The notes below the pieces were generated by a model. The model made no database searches and was not told the DNA's origin. It worked only from the letters and a program-made list of their open reading frames with translations. This document shows positions 17,801-25,339 of a DNA stretch of 64,000 nt, piece after piece; the stretch's first letter is position 1; each line of letters begins with the position of its first letter. Origin of the DNA: Paenibacillus sp. FSL R5-0517 (GTDB lineage: Bacteria > Bacillota > Bacilli > Paenibacillales > Paenibacillaceae); assembly GCF_037974355.1 (NCBI RefSeq), contig NZ_CP150235.1:2418001-2482000 (forward strand), written 5' to 3'. The position numbers were made by a program, and so were the translations under genes.

Positions 17801-18459
17801 ATACACAGGCAGAGGTACAGAAGCTGAAACGCAGTATATCCGCCCTGGGTGATGTTAACCTGGGAGCGATAGAAGAGTTCCAACGGGTCAATGAGCGATA
17901 CGAGTTCCTGAGCGAACAGAAGAATGACCTGGTGGAAGCCAAAACAACGTTGTATCAGGTTATTCGGGAAATGGAAGACGAGATGGCGAAGCGATTCAAG
18001 ATCACGTTCGATGCAATCCGCCGTGAGTTCGGTACCGTCTTTACCAAGCTGTTTGGCGGGGGACGAGCTGACCTTGTTCTGATGGACCCGGAGCGCTTGC
18101 TTGAAACGGGAATAGATATTGTGGCTCAGCCACCAGGCAAGAAACTGCAAAACCTGCAACTGTTATCCGGTGGGGAGCGGGCTTTGACGGCAATGGCTTT
18201 GTTATTCGCCATTCTGCACGTCAAACCTGTACCATTCTGCGTACTGGATGAAGTAGAGGCAGCGCTGGACGAAGCTAACGTGGTCCGTTTTGCCCAGTAC
18301 TTGCGTGAATTCTCCGAACAGACACAGTTCATCGTTGTTACCCATCGTAAGGGTACGATGGAAGAGGCTGATGTGCTGTATGGTGTTACGATGGAAGAGG
18401 GCGGAGTATCCAAGCTCGTTTCGGTTAAACTGGAAGATGAGGAAGCGGTCATTGCCTGA
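14890..18459 (+). CDS. smc: Chromosome partition protein SMC
   Basis: A 1189-residue condensin ATPase. The N-terminal ATP head has the Walker A motif GPNGSGKSNI (31-40). Two long coiled coils flank a hinge (about 510-670, containing the GGSMTGGS stretch), and the C-terminal head has the signature LSGGERALTA and Walker B VLDEVEAALD. The ATG at 14890 follows AGGAGGTGA; the upstream in-frame ATG at 14863 precedes that site. It is placed between rnc and ftsY, the standard Bacillales order. Confidence 0.98.
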   Translation: MFLKRIELGGFKSFADKTEMEFVRGITAVVGPNGSGKSNISDGIRWVLGEQSAKSLRGGKMEDIIFAGSDARKAVNFGEVSLTLDNEDHALALDFGEVTVTRRVHRSGDSEYFINKQSCRLKDITELFMDTGIGKEAYSIIGQGRIEEILSTRSEDRRGIFEEASGIVKYKSRKRDATRKLDETEQNLLRIHDLVTELEDQIGPLKEQSEKAIHYKELRSQLKSQEISMYVYQIEQIHASWSKANERLQSLKQEEVGLAAIVSTHDAKLENDRNALRILETETEQLQSALLQFSEATEKSEGLGELLKERSHHLQTNQEQLKVTLAASEERHRERETELIALREKFGKLEHELNDVRNQLSQEEAKLIGVTGGISQQQEESLKGNLLELMNQMAQTRNEIRYVDQQKETLERRMNRAAEESGKWEEQKETLESRKADIEKKVVRLGKEISDLRGGYITESERLQSLQKLLEESRGTVRKWEQKREAQVSRRDTMKEMQDDFDGFMLGVKEVLKASRKGTLSGVHGAVAELVKVPEKIELAVETAMGASLQHVVMENESVSRQAIAFLKQRQLGRATFLPLDVIRPRAIGAAERSMIEGMEGFVGIGADLVQFESKYASIIGSLLGNVIIAETLEVANKIAARCQYRFRVVTLEGDVVNAGGSMTGGSQHKKNVSLLSRKRQLDQLDQDILDTENQIVKLHRSVDDVKVQLEQCQDKLDELRQSGDDTRNAEQQASMEMKQVEHELRHVLEQVAVAGQEKSGFTEEIKELDTARIVAVKKLEQLEEEEKATHRAIHAAEFARKANESAKEELQSQLTELKVREGKLDQERFSNGEQLRRLEREVESLVKDLRQNRTLLASMEADLKKTQTESVKQIEDLNQYKLKKAETSQELDFKRAARSELSKKLELAESETKEQRTQLKAVEEQMRQTEISVNRLDVELENILRKLTDEYELGYELAKERYPVPEDVEHTQAEVQKLKRSISALGDVNLGAIEEFQRVNERYEFLSEQKNDLVEAKTTLYQVIREMEDEMAKRFKITFDAIRREFGTVFTKLFGGGRADLVLMDPERLLETGIDIVAQPPGKKLQNLQLLSGGERALTAMALLFAILHVKPVPFCVLDEVEAALDEANVVRFAQYLREFSEQTQFIVVTHRKGTMEEADVLYGVTMEEGGVSKLVSVKLEDEEAVIA

Positions 18460-18571
18460 TCGATCCAAGGCTGTGGGACCTATGAACTCATTATCATTAT
18501 TAAATATTAAAATTCATTTAGATTGAGCATTATTGCATAGCGCTAGATTATGTACACGATGGAGGGGCTTT

Positions 18572-19585
18572 ATGAGTTTTTTTAAAAAGCTGAGAGACAG
18601 CATTGCAAACAAAACAGAGTCAGTTACCAAACAGTTCAAGGATGGATTGGAAAAGACACGTAAAGGGCTAGTGGAGAAAGTTTCGGATCTCGTGATCCGC
18701 CGCAAAAAAATCGATGAAGAGTTCTATGAAGAACTGGAAGAGATTTTGATCGGAGCAGACGTTGGCGTGAATACGGTCATGAATCTGATCGAAGATCTGC
18801 GCGTTGAGGTGAAAAAACGCAAAATTGAGGACGCGGCTGAGCTGCAGCCTGTGTTGTCTGAGAAACTGACGGATCTTCTTCGTGGTGAACAGAATAACGA
18901 GCTGAAAATGAACCCGGACGGCATTACTGTCATTTTGTTTGTTGGTGTTAACGGTGTTGGTAAAACAACGACAATTGGCAAGCTGGCGCATCGATTTAAA
19001 CAGCAAGGTAAGAAAGTCATCATGGCCGCTGGAGATACGTTCCGTGCCGGAGCCATCGAACAGCTGGAAGTATGGGGACAACGTGCCGGTGTCGATGTGA
19101 TCAAACAGCAATCCGGTTCTGACCCGGCAGCGGTTATGTATGATGCGGTGCAGGCAGCAAAACAACGGGGTGCCGATGTTCTCCTCTGTGATACAGCAGG
19201 TCGTCTGCAGAACAAATCTAACCTGATGGACGAGCTTAACAAAATCTATCGTGTCATCCAACGTGAAATTCCGGATGCTCCACATGAAGTGCTGATGGTT
19301 TTGGATGCGACCACAGGTCAAAATGCCTTGAATCAGGCTAAACTTTTCGGTGAGAAAAGCGGCGTAACCGGCCTCGTACTAACGAAACTGGATGGAACAG
19401 CCAAAGGCGGGATCGTTGTAGCAATTCGTCAGGAGCTGGATTTGCCAGTGAAGCTTGTGGGACTGGGTGAAAAGATCGATGATCTGCAACAATTTGATTC
19501 AGAGCAGTTCGTTCATGCCTTGTTCGCCGGATTGATCCAAGAGCAACCAGCTGAAAGTGCTGAAGAAGAGGAAACGAACTCGTAG
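18572..19585 (+). CDS. ftsY: Signal recognition particle receptor FtsY
   Basis: A 337-residue SRP-type GTPase that docks SRP-ribosome complexes at the membrane. The N domain is helical (1-110). The G domain has GVNGVGKTTT (P-loop), DTAGRLQ and TKLDGTAKGG. The acidic A domain is absent and replaced by a basic N-terminus (FFKKLRDSIANK), usual for Firmicutes. The C-terminus has a short acidic tail. The ATG at 18572 follows GGAGGGG; the upstream in-frame ATG at 18533 lacks a site. Confidence 0.97.
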   Translation: MSFFKKLRDSIANKTESVTKQFKDGLEKTRKGLVEKVSDLVIRRKKIDEEFYEELEEILIGADVGVNTVMNLIEDLRVEVKKRKIEDAAELQPVLSEKLTDLLRGEQNNELKMNPDGITVILFVGVNGVGKTTTIGKLAHRFKQQGKKVIMAAGDTFRAGAIEQLEVWGQRAGVDVIKQQSGSDPAAVMYDAVQAAKQRGADVLLCDTAGRLQNKSNLMDELNKIYRVIQREIPDAPHEVLMVLDATTGQNALNQAKLFGEKSGVTGLVLTKLDGTAKGGIVVAIRQELDLPVKLVGLGEKIDDLQQFDSEQFVHALFAGLIQEQPAESAEEEETNS

Positions 19586-19624
19586 AACCATGTTAATTAA
19601 GATAAATTCATAGCGTTAAGCGTA

Positions 19625-19684
19625 ATTGCCAGTGATAGACGTGATAAGTGTCACGTGTAATGTCACTGGCAATACGTGTATAAT
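19625..19684 (+). promoter_or_regulatory. Nested palindrome and -10 box upstream of trhA
   Basis: A perfect 11-bp inverted repeat ATTGCCAGTGA/TCACTGGCAAT (19625-19635, 19663-19673) encloses a second one, GTGA-N6-TCAC (19641-19654). A TATAAT follows at 19679-19684, with a TG two bases upstream. The inner repeat resembles a Fnr/Crp core lying about 41-43 bases before the likely start site. The whole could instead form a hairpin that ends ftsY, but no T-run follows. Operator versus terminator is unresolved. Confidence 0.45.
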
Positions 19685-19729
19685 GGGAATAAAGCAGGCA
19701 ATGCTAAAGGGCTGGAAAGGACGGTTGAA

Positions 19730-20377
19730 ATGGCCAATACTCATACCTATTCTCGCCGTGAAGAAGTCGCCAATGCGGTGACACATGGAATCGGCGCTGC
19801 ACTCAGTGTGGCTGCACTGGTGATATTGATTGTATTTTCTAGTATAAAAGGAACGGCTTGGCATGTGGTCAGTTTCACGATCTATGGGATCACCATGTTG
19901 CTGCTCTATACAAGTTCTACTCTCGTACATGCATGGAAAGATGGAAAAGTGAAAGATTTATTTGAGATTTTCGACCATTCTTCCATTTATTTGTTTATTG
20001 CGGGATCATACACTCCGCTGTTGTTTATTGCTGTTCGCGGTACACTTGGATGGACCCTGTTCGGCATAATCTGGGGAATCGCATTATTCGGCGTGATCTT
20101 TAAGGCATTTTTCACGAAAAGGTTTCTGTTCATGTCCACGATTTTCTATGTTGCGATGGGCTGGCTCATCGTAATTGCCTGGCAACCGCTGATGGCTGCC
20201 ATACCTACAGGCGGAATTGTGTTGCTGGTTGCTGGAGGCCTGATGTATACACTGGGTACACTCTTTTATGTGTGGCGTGGATTCCCTTACCATCATGCGA
20301 TATGGCATCTCTTTGTACTGGCAGGCAGCATTCTTCATTTCTTTATGGTACTGTTGTACCTGACACCACTTCGCTAG
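19730..20377 (+). CDS. trhA: Hemolysin III / TrhA-PAQR family membrane protein
   Basis: A 215-residue seven-helix membrane protein. Family metal-site motifs are visible: AVTHGIGA, SSTLVHAW, FDHSSIYLFIAGSYTP, and the C-terminal HAIWHLFVLAGSILHF. TrhA proteins are linked to membrane-lipid homeostasis; haemolysin is a historical name. The ATG at 19730 follows GGAAAGGA; the frame extends to 19676 without support. It is inserted between ftsY and ylxM, which are adjacent in B. subtilis. Confidence 0.88.
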   Translation: MANTHTYSRREEVANAVTHGIGAALSVAALVILIVFSSIKGTAWHVVSFTIYGITMLLLYTSSTLVHAWKDGKVKDLFEIFDHSSIYLFIAGSYTPLLFIAVRGTLGWTLFGIIWGIALFGVIFKAFFTKRFLFMSTIFYVAMGWLIVIAWQPLMAAIPTGGIVLLVAGGLMYTLGTLFYVWRGFPYHHAIWHLFVLAGSILHFFMVLLYLTPLR

Positions 20378-20387
20378 AACGCTATAA

Positions 20388-20435
20388 ACGGATGCATCTC
20401 CACGGACTGAGACGCGTTCGTTTTTCTTTTACATA
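20388..20435 (+). terminator. Possible terminator after trhA
   Basis: An imperfect hairpin (AACGGATGCATCT pairing loosely with AGACGCGTT) followed by CGTTTTTCTTTT. The stem is weak, so this is a modest call. The rest of the gap to 20556 shows nothing else. Confidence 0.45.
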
Positions 20436-20555
20436 GAGGTGATCTCGTACAGGTAAAGATAGTATGTGCTTGTTGTGAAATAAGGTATATATCACATGTT
20501 AAACATCGAAATAACATATCATCAAAGCTGTTTTTATTGTGACAAGTATTTTTGC

Positions 20556-20584
20556 TTGACAACCTGATTTGTTTTAGGTATTAT
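20556..20584 (+). promoter_or_regulatory. Sigma-A promoter of ylxM-ffh
   Basis: TTGACA at 20556-20561 and TATTAT at 20579-20584, with a 17-base spacer. The start site would be near 20591, about 49 bases before ylxM. Confidence 0.85.
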
Positions 20585-20639
20585 TAGGAACGTTGCAAGA
20601 GTGTAAAGTGTTTTTCCTTGACGAAGGGAGTGCCCCGAT

Positions 20640-20990
20640 GTGAGTCAAGAAAACCGGCTTGAGAAGACAAACCGGATTAACTTGCTGTTTGCTTTTTATG
20701 AGTTGTTACTTACCGAGAAACAGCAGACTTTTCTAAAGTATTACTTTCATGACGATTTTTCACTTGGTGAAATTGCAGCCGAGTTTGAGATCAGCCGCCA
20801 GGCGGTATACGAGCATATCAAGCGTGCCGAACAAGTGCTGGAGAATTACGAAAGCAAGCTGGGCTTGTTGGAAAAGCATGAACGGCGTAATCGCAATCTT
20901 GAAGATTTGCAAAATGCATTGGAACGCGCAGGCGTCTCCATTGATGACAACAAACAAATACACGATATCGTTGCTCAGCTCAGCGAATGA
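20640..20990 (+). CDS. ylxM: YlxM family putative DNA-binding protein of the SRP operon
   Basis: A 116-residue helix-turn-helix protein (sigma-70 region 4-like; SLGEIAAEFEISRQAVYEHIKRAE) conserved beside ffh in Firmicutes. It has been described as an SRP-pathway accessory in streptococci. The start is GTG at 20640, nine bases after AAGGGAG. The ATG two bases earlier (20638) is followed at once by TGA and cannot be used. Confidence 0.93.
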   Translation: MSQENRLEKTNRINLLFAFYELLLTEKQQTFLKYYFHDDFSLGEIAAEFEISRQAVYEHIKRAEQVLENYESKLGLLEKHERRNRNLEDLQNALERAGVSIDDNKQIHDIVAQLSE

Positions 20991-21059
20991 GAAGATTATA
21001 ACGGCTCAGTGGAACGTATCGGTCTTAAAAACAGTAATAAAGCTTAAGGAGGTGGGATC

Positions 21060-22436
21060 ATGGCATTTGAAGGATTAACGACCCGATTACAGAATGTGTT
21101 CAGCAAGCTGCGCGGCAAAGGCAAGGTGTCTGATGAAGATGTAGCCGAGGCTATGCGCGAGGTACGTCTGGCATTGCTCGAAGCGGATGTAAACTTCAAA
21201 GTGGTCAAGGAATTCATCGCCAAGGTGAAAGAGAAGGCTGTTGGCAAAGAAGTGATGGAGAGCTTCACGCCAGGAATGGTCATCATCGACATCGTTAACA
21301 AGGAACTGACGGATTTGATGGGTGGAAGCCAGGCCAAACTGGCTAAAGCGAACAAACCGCCTACGGTGCTGATGATGGTTGGTTTGCAGGGTGCTGGTAA
21401 AACAACCACATCGGGTAAACTGGCTAAAATGCTGCAAAAGCAAAACAGTAGACCATTGCTTGTTGCAGGAGATATTTATCGTCCGGCAGCGATCAAACAG
21501 TTGCAAGTACTTGGCGAGCAGATCAAAGCGCCGGTATTCACACTGGGTGATCAGACAAGCCCTGTGGAGATCGCACGTCAAGGTCTTCAACATGCCAAAG
21601 ATAACGGTAATGACTATGTTATTATCGATACAGCTGGACGTCTGCATGTTGATGAAGAGCTGATGGAAGAACTTCGCCAGATTCACAGCGTAGTGAATCC
21701 GGATGAAGTACTGCTTGTGGTGGACAGCATGACAGGTCAGGATGCGGTTAACGTAGCAGAACACTTTAACCAGCAGCTTAATCTGACCGGGGTTGTCCTG
21801 ACGAAGCTGGATGGCGATACTCGTGGTGGTGCTGCACTTTCTGTCAAAGCCGTTACGGGGTGCCCAATCAAGTTTGCTTCCCTTGGAGAGAAACTTGACG
21901 CTTTGGAGCCGTTCCACCCGGAACGTATGGCTTCACGGATTCTCGGTATGGGAGATATGTTATCTCTGATAGAGAAAGCACAATTAAACATTGATACCGA
22001 TAAAGCCAAGGAAATGGAACGGAAGATGCGTAATGCAGAATTCACGTTTGAAGATTTCCTGGAGCAGATGGATCAAGTGAAAAAGCTGGGACCAATCGAT
22101 CAGATCATGGATATGATTCCCGGCATGGGCAAGATGAAACAAGCCAAGGACCTGAAGGTTGATGATAAACAGATGGGCCGGATCGAAGCGATCGTATACT
22201 CAATGACGACCGAGGAGAAACGCAACCCGGACTTGATCAACCATAGCCGTCGGAAGCGTATTGCTACCGGAAGCGGAACATCTCTGGCTGAAGTAAATCG
22301 TCTGATCAAGCAGTTTGATGAGATGCGCCGCATGATGAAACAGTTCTCGGATATGATGGGACCTAAAGGCGGTAAAAATAAAGCGATGAAGCAGCTTAAA
22401 GGTATGGGCAAAGGAATGAAGTTTCCTTTCCGTTGA
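21060..22436 (+). CDS. ffh: Signal recognition particle protein Ffh
   Basis: A 458-residue SRP54 GTPase. It has an N domain, a G domain with GLQGAGKTTT, DTAGRLH and TKLDGDTRGG, and a Met-rich M domain (about 300-458) that binds 4.5S RNA and signal peptides (MKQFSDMM, GKGMKFPF). It is in the operon ylxM-ffh-rpsP-khpA. The ATG follows AAGGAGGTGG. Confidence 0.98.
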   Translation: MAFEGLTTRLQNVFSKLRGKGKVSDEDVAEAMREVRLALLEADVNFKVVKEFIAKVKEKAVGKEVMESFTPGMVIIDIVNKELTDLMGGSQAKLAKANKPPTVLMMVGLQGAGKTTTSGKLAKMLQKQNSRPLLVAGDIYRPAAIKQLQVLGEQIKAPVFTLGDQTSPVEIARQGLQHAKDNGNDYVIIDTAGRLHVDEELMEELRQIHSVVNPDEVLLVVDSMTGQDAVNVAEHFNQQLNLTGVVLTKLDGDTRGGAALSVKAVTGCPIKFASLGEKLDALEPFHPERMASRILGMGDMLSLIEKAQLNIDTDKAKEMERKMRNAEFTFEDFLEQMDQVKKLGPIDQIMDMIPGMGKMKQAKDLKVDDKQMGRIEAIVYSMTTEEKRNPDLINHSRRKRIATGSGTSLAEVNRLIKQFDEMRRMMKQFSDMMGPKGGKNKAMKQLKGMGKGMKFPFR

Positions 22437-22489
22437 TTTAAGCGAAGCTGGATCATATACAGATTTCATTGAAGGAGGTGAATTTTCAA

Positions 22490-22762
22490 ATGGCAGTTCG
22501 TATTCGTCTGAAACGTATGGGTGCTCACAAAGCTCCTTTCTACCGCGTAGTGGTATCGGATTCCCGTTCCCCACGTGACGGTCGTTTTATCGAGGAGATC
22601 GGTTACTACAACCCGGTTGAACAACCGGCTGTTGTTAAGATCGATGAAGATAAAGCATTGGCATGGCTTCAAAACGGTGCACAAGCATCTGACACTGTCC
22701 GCAACTTGCTTAGCAAAGCGGGCGTGATGAAGAAGTTCCACGAGTCTAAATTATCTAAATAA
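22490..22762 (+). CDS. rpsP: 30S ribosomal protein S16
   Basis: A 90-residue ribosomal protein with the typical N-terminus [19 protein letters not shown]. The ATG at 22490 lies eight bases after AAGGAGGTGA. It stands in the conserved ffh-rpsP-khpA order. Confidence 0.98.
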   Translation: MAVRIRLKRMGAHKAPFYRVVVSDSRSPRDGRFIEEIGYYNPVEQPAVVKIDEDKALAWLQNGAQASDTVRNLLSKAGVMKKFHESKLSK

Positions 22763-22785
22763 AGTGCTGATTCGGAGGGTCATCT

Positions 22786-23016
22786 ATGGAAGAATTAGTA
22801 AGCATAATTGCTAAGGCTTTAGTCGATCATCCGGAAGATGTGGCGGTTCGGACGGTTGAGAAAGACCGGCTTGTCGTTTATGAGTTAACCGTTCATCCTG
22901 ACGATGTTGGGAAGGTAATTGGTAAACAGGGACGAATCGCAAAATCACTTCGTACGGTCGTCACATCAGCAGCAGTTAAGATGGATAAACGGGTTACCGT
23001 TGATATCATATCTTAA
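22786..23016 (+). CDS. khpA: KH-domain RNA-binding protein KhpA (YlqC)
   Basis: A 76-residue protein consisting almost entirely of one KH domain with the GxxG-type loop VIGKQGRIAK. KhpA partners with KhpB in streptococci to bind RNA and affect cell elongation (known for the family). It begins 24 bases after rpsP with a GGAGGG site and ends at a terminator. The ylqD gene usual before rimM in B. subtilis is missing; a repeat element occupies its place. Confidence 0.95.
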   Translation: MEELVSIIAKALVDHPEDVAVRTVEKDRLVVYELTVHPDDVGKVIGKQGRIAKSLRTVVTSAAVKMDKRVTVDIIS

Positions 23017-23029
23017 AGATATACGAAAG

Positions 23030-23060
23030 GGGGTTAGGATGCATGTCCTAGCCCCTTTTC
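23030..23060 (+). terminator. Terminator after khpA
   Basis: Stem GGGGTTAGGA/TCCTAGCCCC (23030-23039, 23046-23055) with a six-base loop, followed by TTTT. It ends the ylxM-ffh-rpsP-khpA transcript. Confidence 0.9.
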
Positions 23061-23110
23061 GTGCATGCTGAAACTTAAATAATATGATTGAAGTAGTTCG
23101 TCAAGTATGA

Positions 23111-23307
23111 TTATTTGCGGAAGTAGTGAAGGGGACGGAATCGATTCTGAAGAAGCGTCAGCGCTCGCCTTAAAGCTTTCTGAAAGAAAGCTACATCGGA
23201 AGCATACGCTATCACCGGATTTTAACATTTAAAAATAATTAAAAAAATCAGGGGATAACAGCGATCCGAGGAACGATCCGTCACCGGAACGGTCGCAGGA
23301 AGATCAT
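23111..23307 (+). repeat. Structured intergenic repeat, copy 3
   Basis: Third member of the family at 11040 and 14649. Core: TATCACCGGATTTT (23210-23223) with AAAATCAGGGGATA (23244-23257). Outer stem: GACGGAATCG (23134-23143) with CGATCCGTC (23274-23282), then TGCG with CGCA (23294-23297). An extra perfect hairpin AGCTTTCT-gaa-AGAAAGCT (23174-23192) is inserted in the left arm, and the apical GC hairpin is replaced by an AT-rich one. It lies between the khpA terminator and rimM, in the sense orientation; boundaries are approximate. Confidence 0.7.
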
Positions 23308-23346
23308 CAAATATGAGTACCATATGAATGGATTGTAGGAGGAAAT

Positions 23347-23859
23347 ATGGCAGAGTTTATGAATGTAGGTAAAATCGTTAATACGCATGGAATTCGCGGT
23401 GAGGTGAAAATCATGCCTTTAACCGATTTCCCGGAAGTACGTTTCGCGAAAAATGCGGAGTTGTTTTTCTTTACACCAGATAACCATCCAGTGATGGTTA
23501 ATGTGGAATCTGCACGTTTGCATAAAAATATGTATATTCTTCGTCTGAAAGAATATGGCAATATTAATGAAGTAGAGAAGTTTAAAGGCGGTATGGCCAA
23601 AGTATTAAAAGAGAACCTGGCTGAGTTGGAGGAAGGCGAATATTACTTCCATCAAATCGTTGGCTGTTCTGTCATCACCGAAGAGGGTGAAACGCTCGGA
23701 ACCATCTCTGAAATCCTGACTCCTGGTGCGAATGATGTATGGGTTGTCAAAACGCCGGCTGGCAAAGAAGTGCTGATTCCTGTTATTGATGATGTCGTGC
23801 TTGATGTGGACATCGAACAGAAGCAAGTGAAGATTCACCTGATGGAAGGGCTGCTGTAA
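23347..23859 (+). CDS. rimM: Ribosome maturation factor RimM
   Basis: A 170-residue 16S rRNA processing factor that binds S19 on pre-30S particles. It has an N-terminal RimM barrel ([15 protein letters not shown]) and a PRC-barrel C-domain ([21 protein letters not shown]). The ATG follows TAGGAGG. trmD follows after one base, so the pair is translationally coupled. Confidence 0.97.
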   Translation: MAEFMNVGKIVNTHGIRGEVKIMPLTDFPEVRFAKNAELFFFTPDNHPVMVNVESARLHKNMYILRLKEYGNINEVEKFKGGMAKVLKENLAELEEGEYYFHQIVGCSVITEEGETLGTISEILTPGANDVWVVKTPAGKEVLIPVIDDVVLDVDIEQKQVKIHLMEGLL

Positions 23860-23860
23860 C

Positions 23861-24628
23861 ATGAAAGTGGATGTATTAACGCTATTCCCTGAGATGTTTG
23901 ACGGTGTATTCGGTGCAAGCATTCTGGGCAAAGCTCAAACGAAGGGACTGGTATCCCTCGGTGCAACCAACTTCCGCAATTATGCGACCAATAAACACAA
24001 TACAGTAGATGATGCTCCTTATGGCGGGGGTGGGGGTATGGTGCTCAAACCAGATCCGATCTTTGCTGCTGTGGAAGATGTTCTGGAGCAACGCGGAGAA
24101 GCTGCGGCAACGATGAAACCTCCACGTATCATTCTAATGTGTCCGCAAGGTGAGACGTTTACACAAAAAAAAGCAGAAGAACTTGTTCAGGAAGATCATC
24201 TGATTTTTATATGCGGACACTATGAAGGTTACGATGAGCGAATTCGCGAATTTCTCGTGACGGATGAACTATCCATTGGGGATTACGTACTCACGGGTGG
24301 GGAGCTACCTGCCATGGTTGCGATTGACAGCATCGTACGTCTGATCCCAGGTGTGCTTGGAAATGAGACAAGCGCCGTAACGGATTCATTCAGTACTGGA
24401 CTCCTGGAATATCCGCACTACACACGTCCACCCGAATTCAGGGGCATGAAAGTACCGGATATGCTATTGTCTGGGCATCATCTGAATATTGAGGCGTGGC
24501 GCAGGGAACAGTCGTTGCTTCGTACGTTAGAGCGCAGACCGGAAATGTTGGAAACGGCTGATTTGACGGACAAAGAGCGAATTTGGTTGAAAAAGATACG
24601 CTCAAACCGTAAAAATAATACAGAGTAA
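23861..24628 (+). CDS. trmD: tRNA (guanine37-N1)-methyltransferase
   Basis: A 255-residue SPOUT-fold enzyme that methylates G37 of tRNAs from S-adenosylmethionine. The knot motifs are visible: [14 protein letters not shown] and [15 protein letters not shown]. The C-terminal half is the tRNA-binding domain. Usually trmD is followed directly by rplS; here a terminator and an accessory block intervene. Confidence 0.98.
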   Translation: MKVDVLTLFPEMFDGVFGASILGKAQTKGLVSLGATNFRNYATNKHNTVDDAPYGGGGGMVLKPDPIFAAVEDVLEQRGEAAATMKPPRIILMCPQGETFTQKKAEELVQEDHLIFICGHYEGYDERIREFLVTDELSIGDYVLTGGELPAMVAIDSIVRLIPGVLGNETSAVTDSFSTGLLEYPHYTRPPEFRGMKVPDMLLSGHHLNIEAWRREQSLLRTLERRPEMLETADLTDKERIWLKKIRSNRKNNTE

Positions 24629-24679
24629 ATAGACGTATCATAATCTATATGCACATTAATATAATTTTCGCCATTCTAA

Positions 24680-24717
24680 AAGGTCGACCTTGATACCAAA
24701 GGTTGGCTTTTTTTGTA
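24680..24717 (+). terminator. Terminator after trmD
   Basis: Stem GGTCGACCTT/AAGGTTGGC(T) with G-U pairs, followed by a T7 tract. Confidence 0.85.
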
Positions 24718-24816
24718 TATAGAAAAGAAGCTGGATTTTGATTGGTTTATTCTATAAAATGGAAGTACAATTATTGAAACTAGGTTTCATTAAGTGAAAC
24801 TAAAGGTGGTGTATGA

Positions 24817-25191
24817 ATGACGTATAGAATTATTGGTCTAGACCATATTCAGCTCGCAGCACCGGAAGGTTGTGAATCGGAAGCACGTCATTTTTTCAAT
24901 GAAGTATTGGGATGGACAGAGATTCCTAAACCTGAAATTCTAAGAAAACGGGGTGGTGTATGGTTCGAGTGTGGCAGACATCAAGTACATATTGGAATAC
25001 AAAAAGATTTCGTTCCAGCAACAAAAGCTCATCCAGCATTTCATGTAAAGCATTTGGATCAGCTGCGTAATCATTTGATTGATAATCATATTTATATTGT
25101 CGATGACGAAGCAAGGGAAGAGGAGGGGGTAAGGCGTCTTTATATCTATGACCCTTTTGGCAATCGTCTTGAGTTCTTGGAATGGATTTAA
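24817..25191 (+). CDS. VOC-family glyoxalase/bleomycin-resistance-like protein
   Basis: A 124-residue single vicinal-oxygen-chelate domain: N-terminal IGLDHIQLAAP with the usual metal-ligand His, central VWFECGRHQVHIG, AFHVKHLDQL, and C-terminal YIYDPFGNRLEFLEW with the Glu ligand. These motifs support a metal-binding VOC fold as a homodimer. Substrate and reaction cannot be told from sequence. The ATG follows AAAGGTGG. It stands alone between the trmD terminator and the next gene. Confidence 0.8.
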   Translation: MTYRIIGLDHIQLAAPEGCESEARHFFNEVLGWTEIPKPEILRKRGGVWFECGRHQVHIGIQKDFVPATKAHPAFHVKHLDQLRNHLIDNHIYIVDDEAREEEGVRRLYIYDPFGNRLEFLEWI

Positions 25192-25339
25192 ATCATTCGT
25201 TAAAATATCGTTCATGTTGACATGTACAGTTTTGCAACTTTGAACTTTTTTGCATAAGCACTAGACAGGGTTGTAAAAGAAAGGAATTTTCTATATGGTG
25301 AACTCAGTTGGAGCTGAATCACAACTGAGGAGGAAGGTT

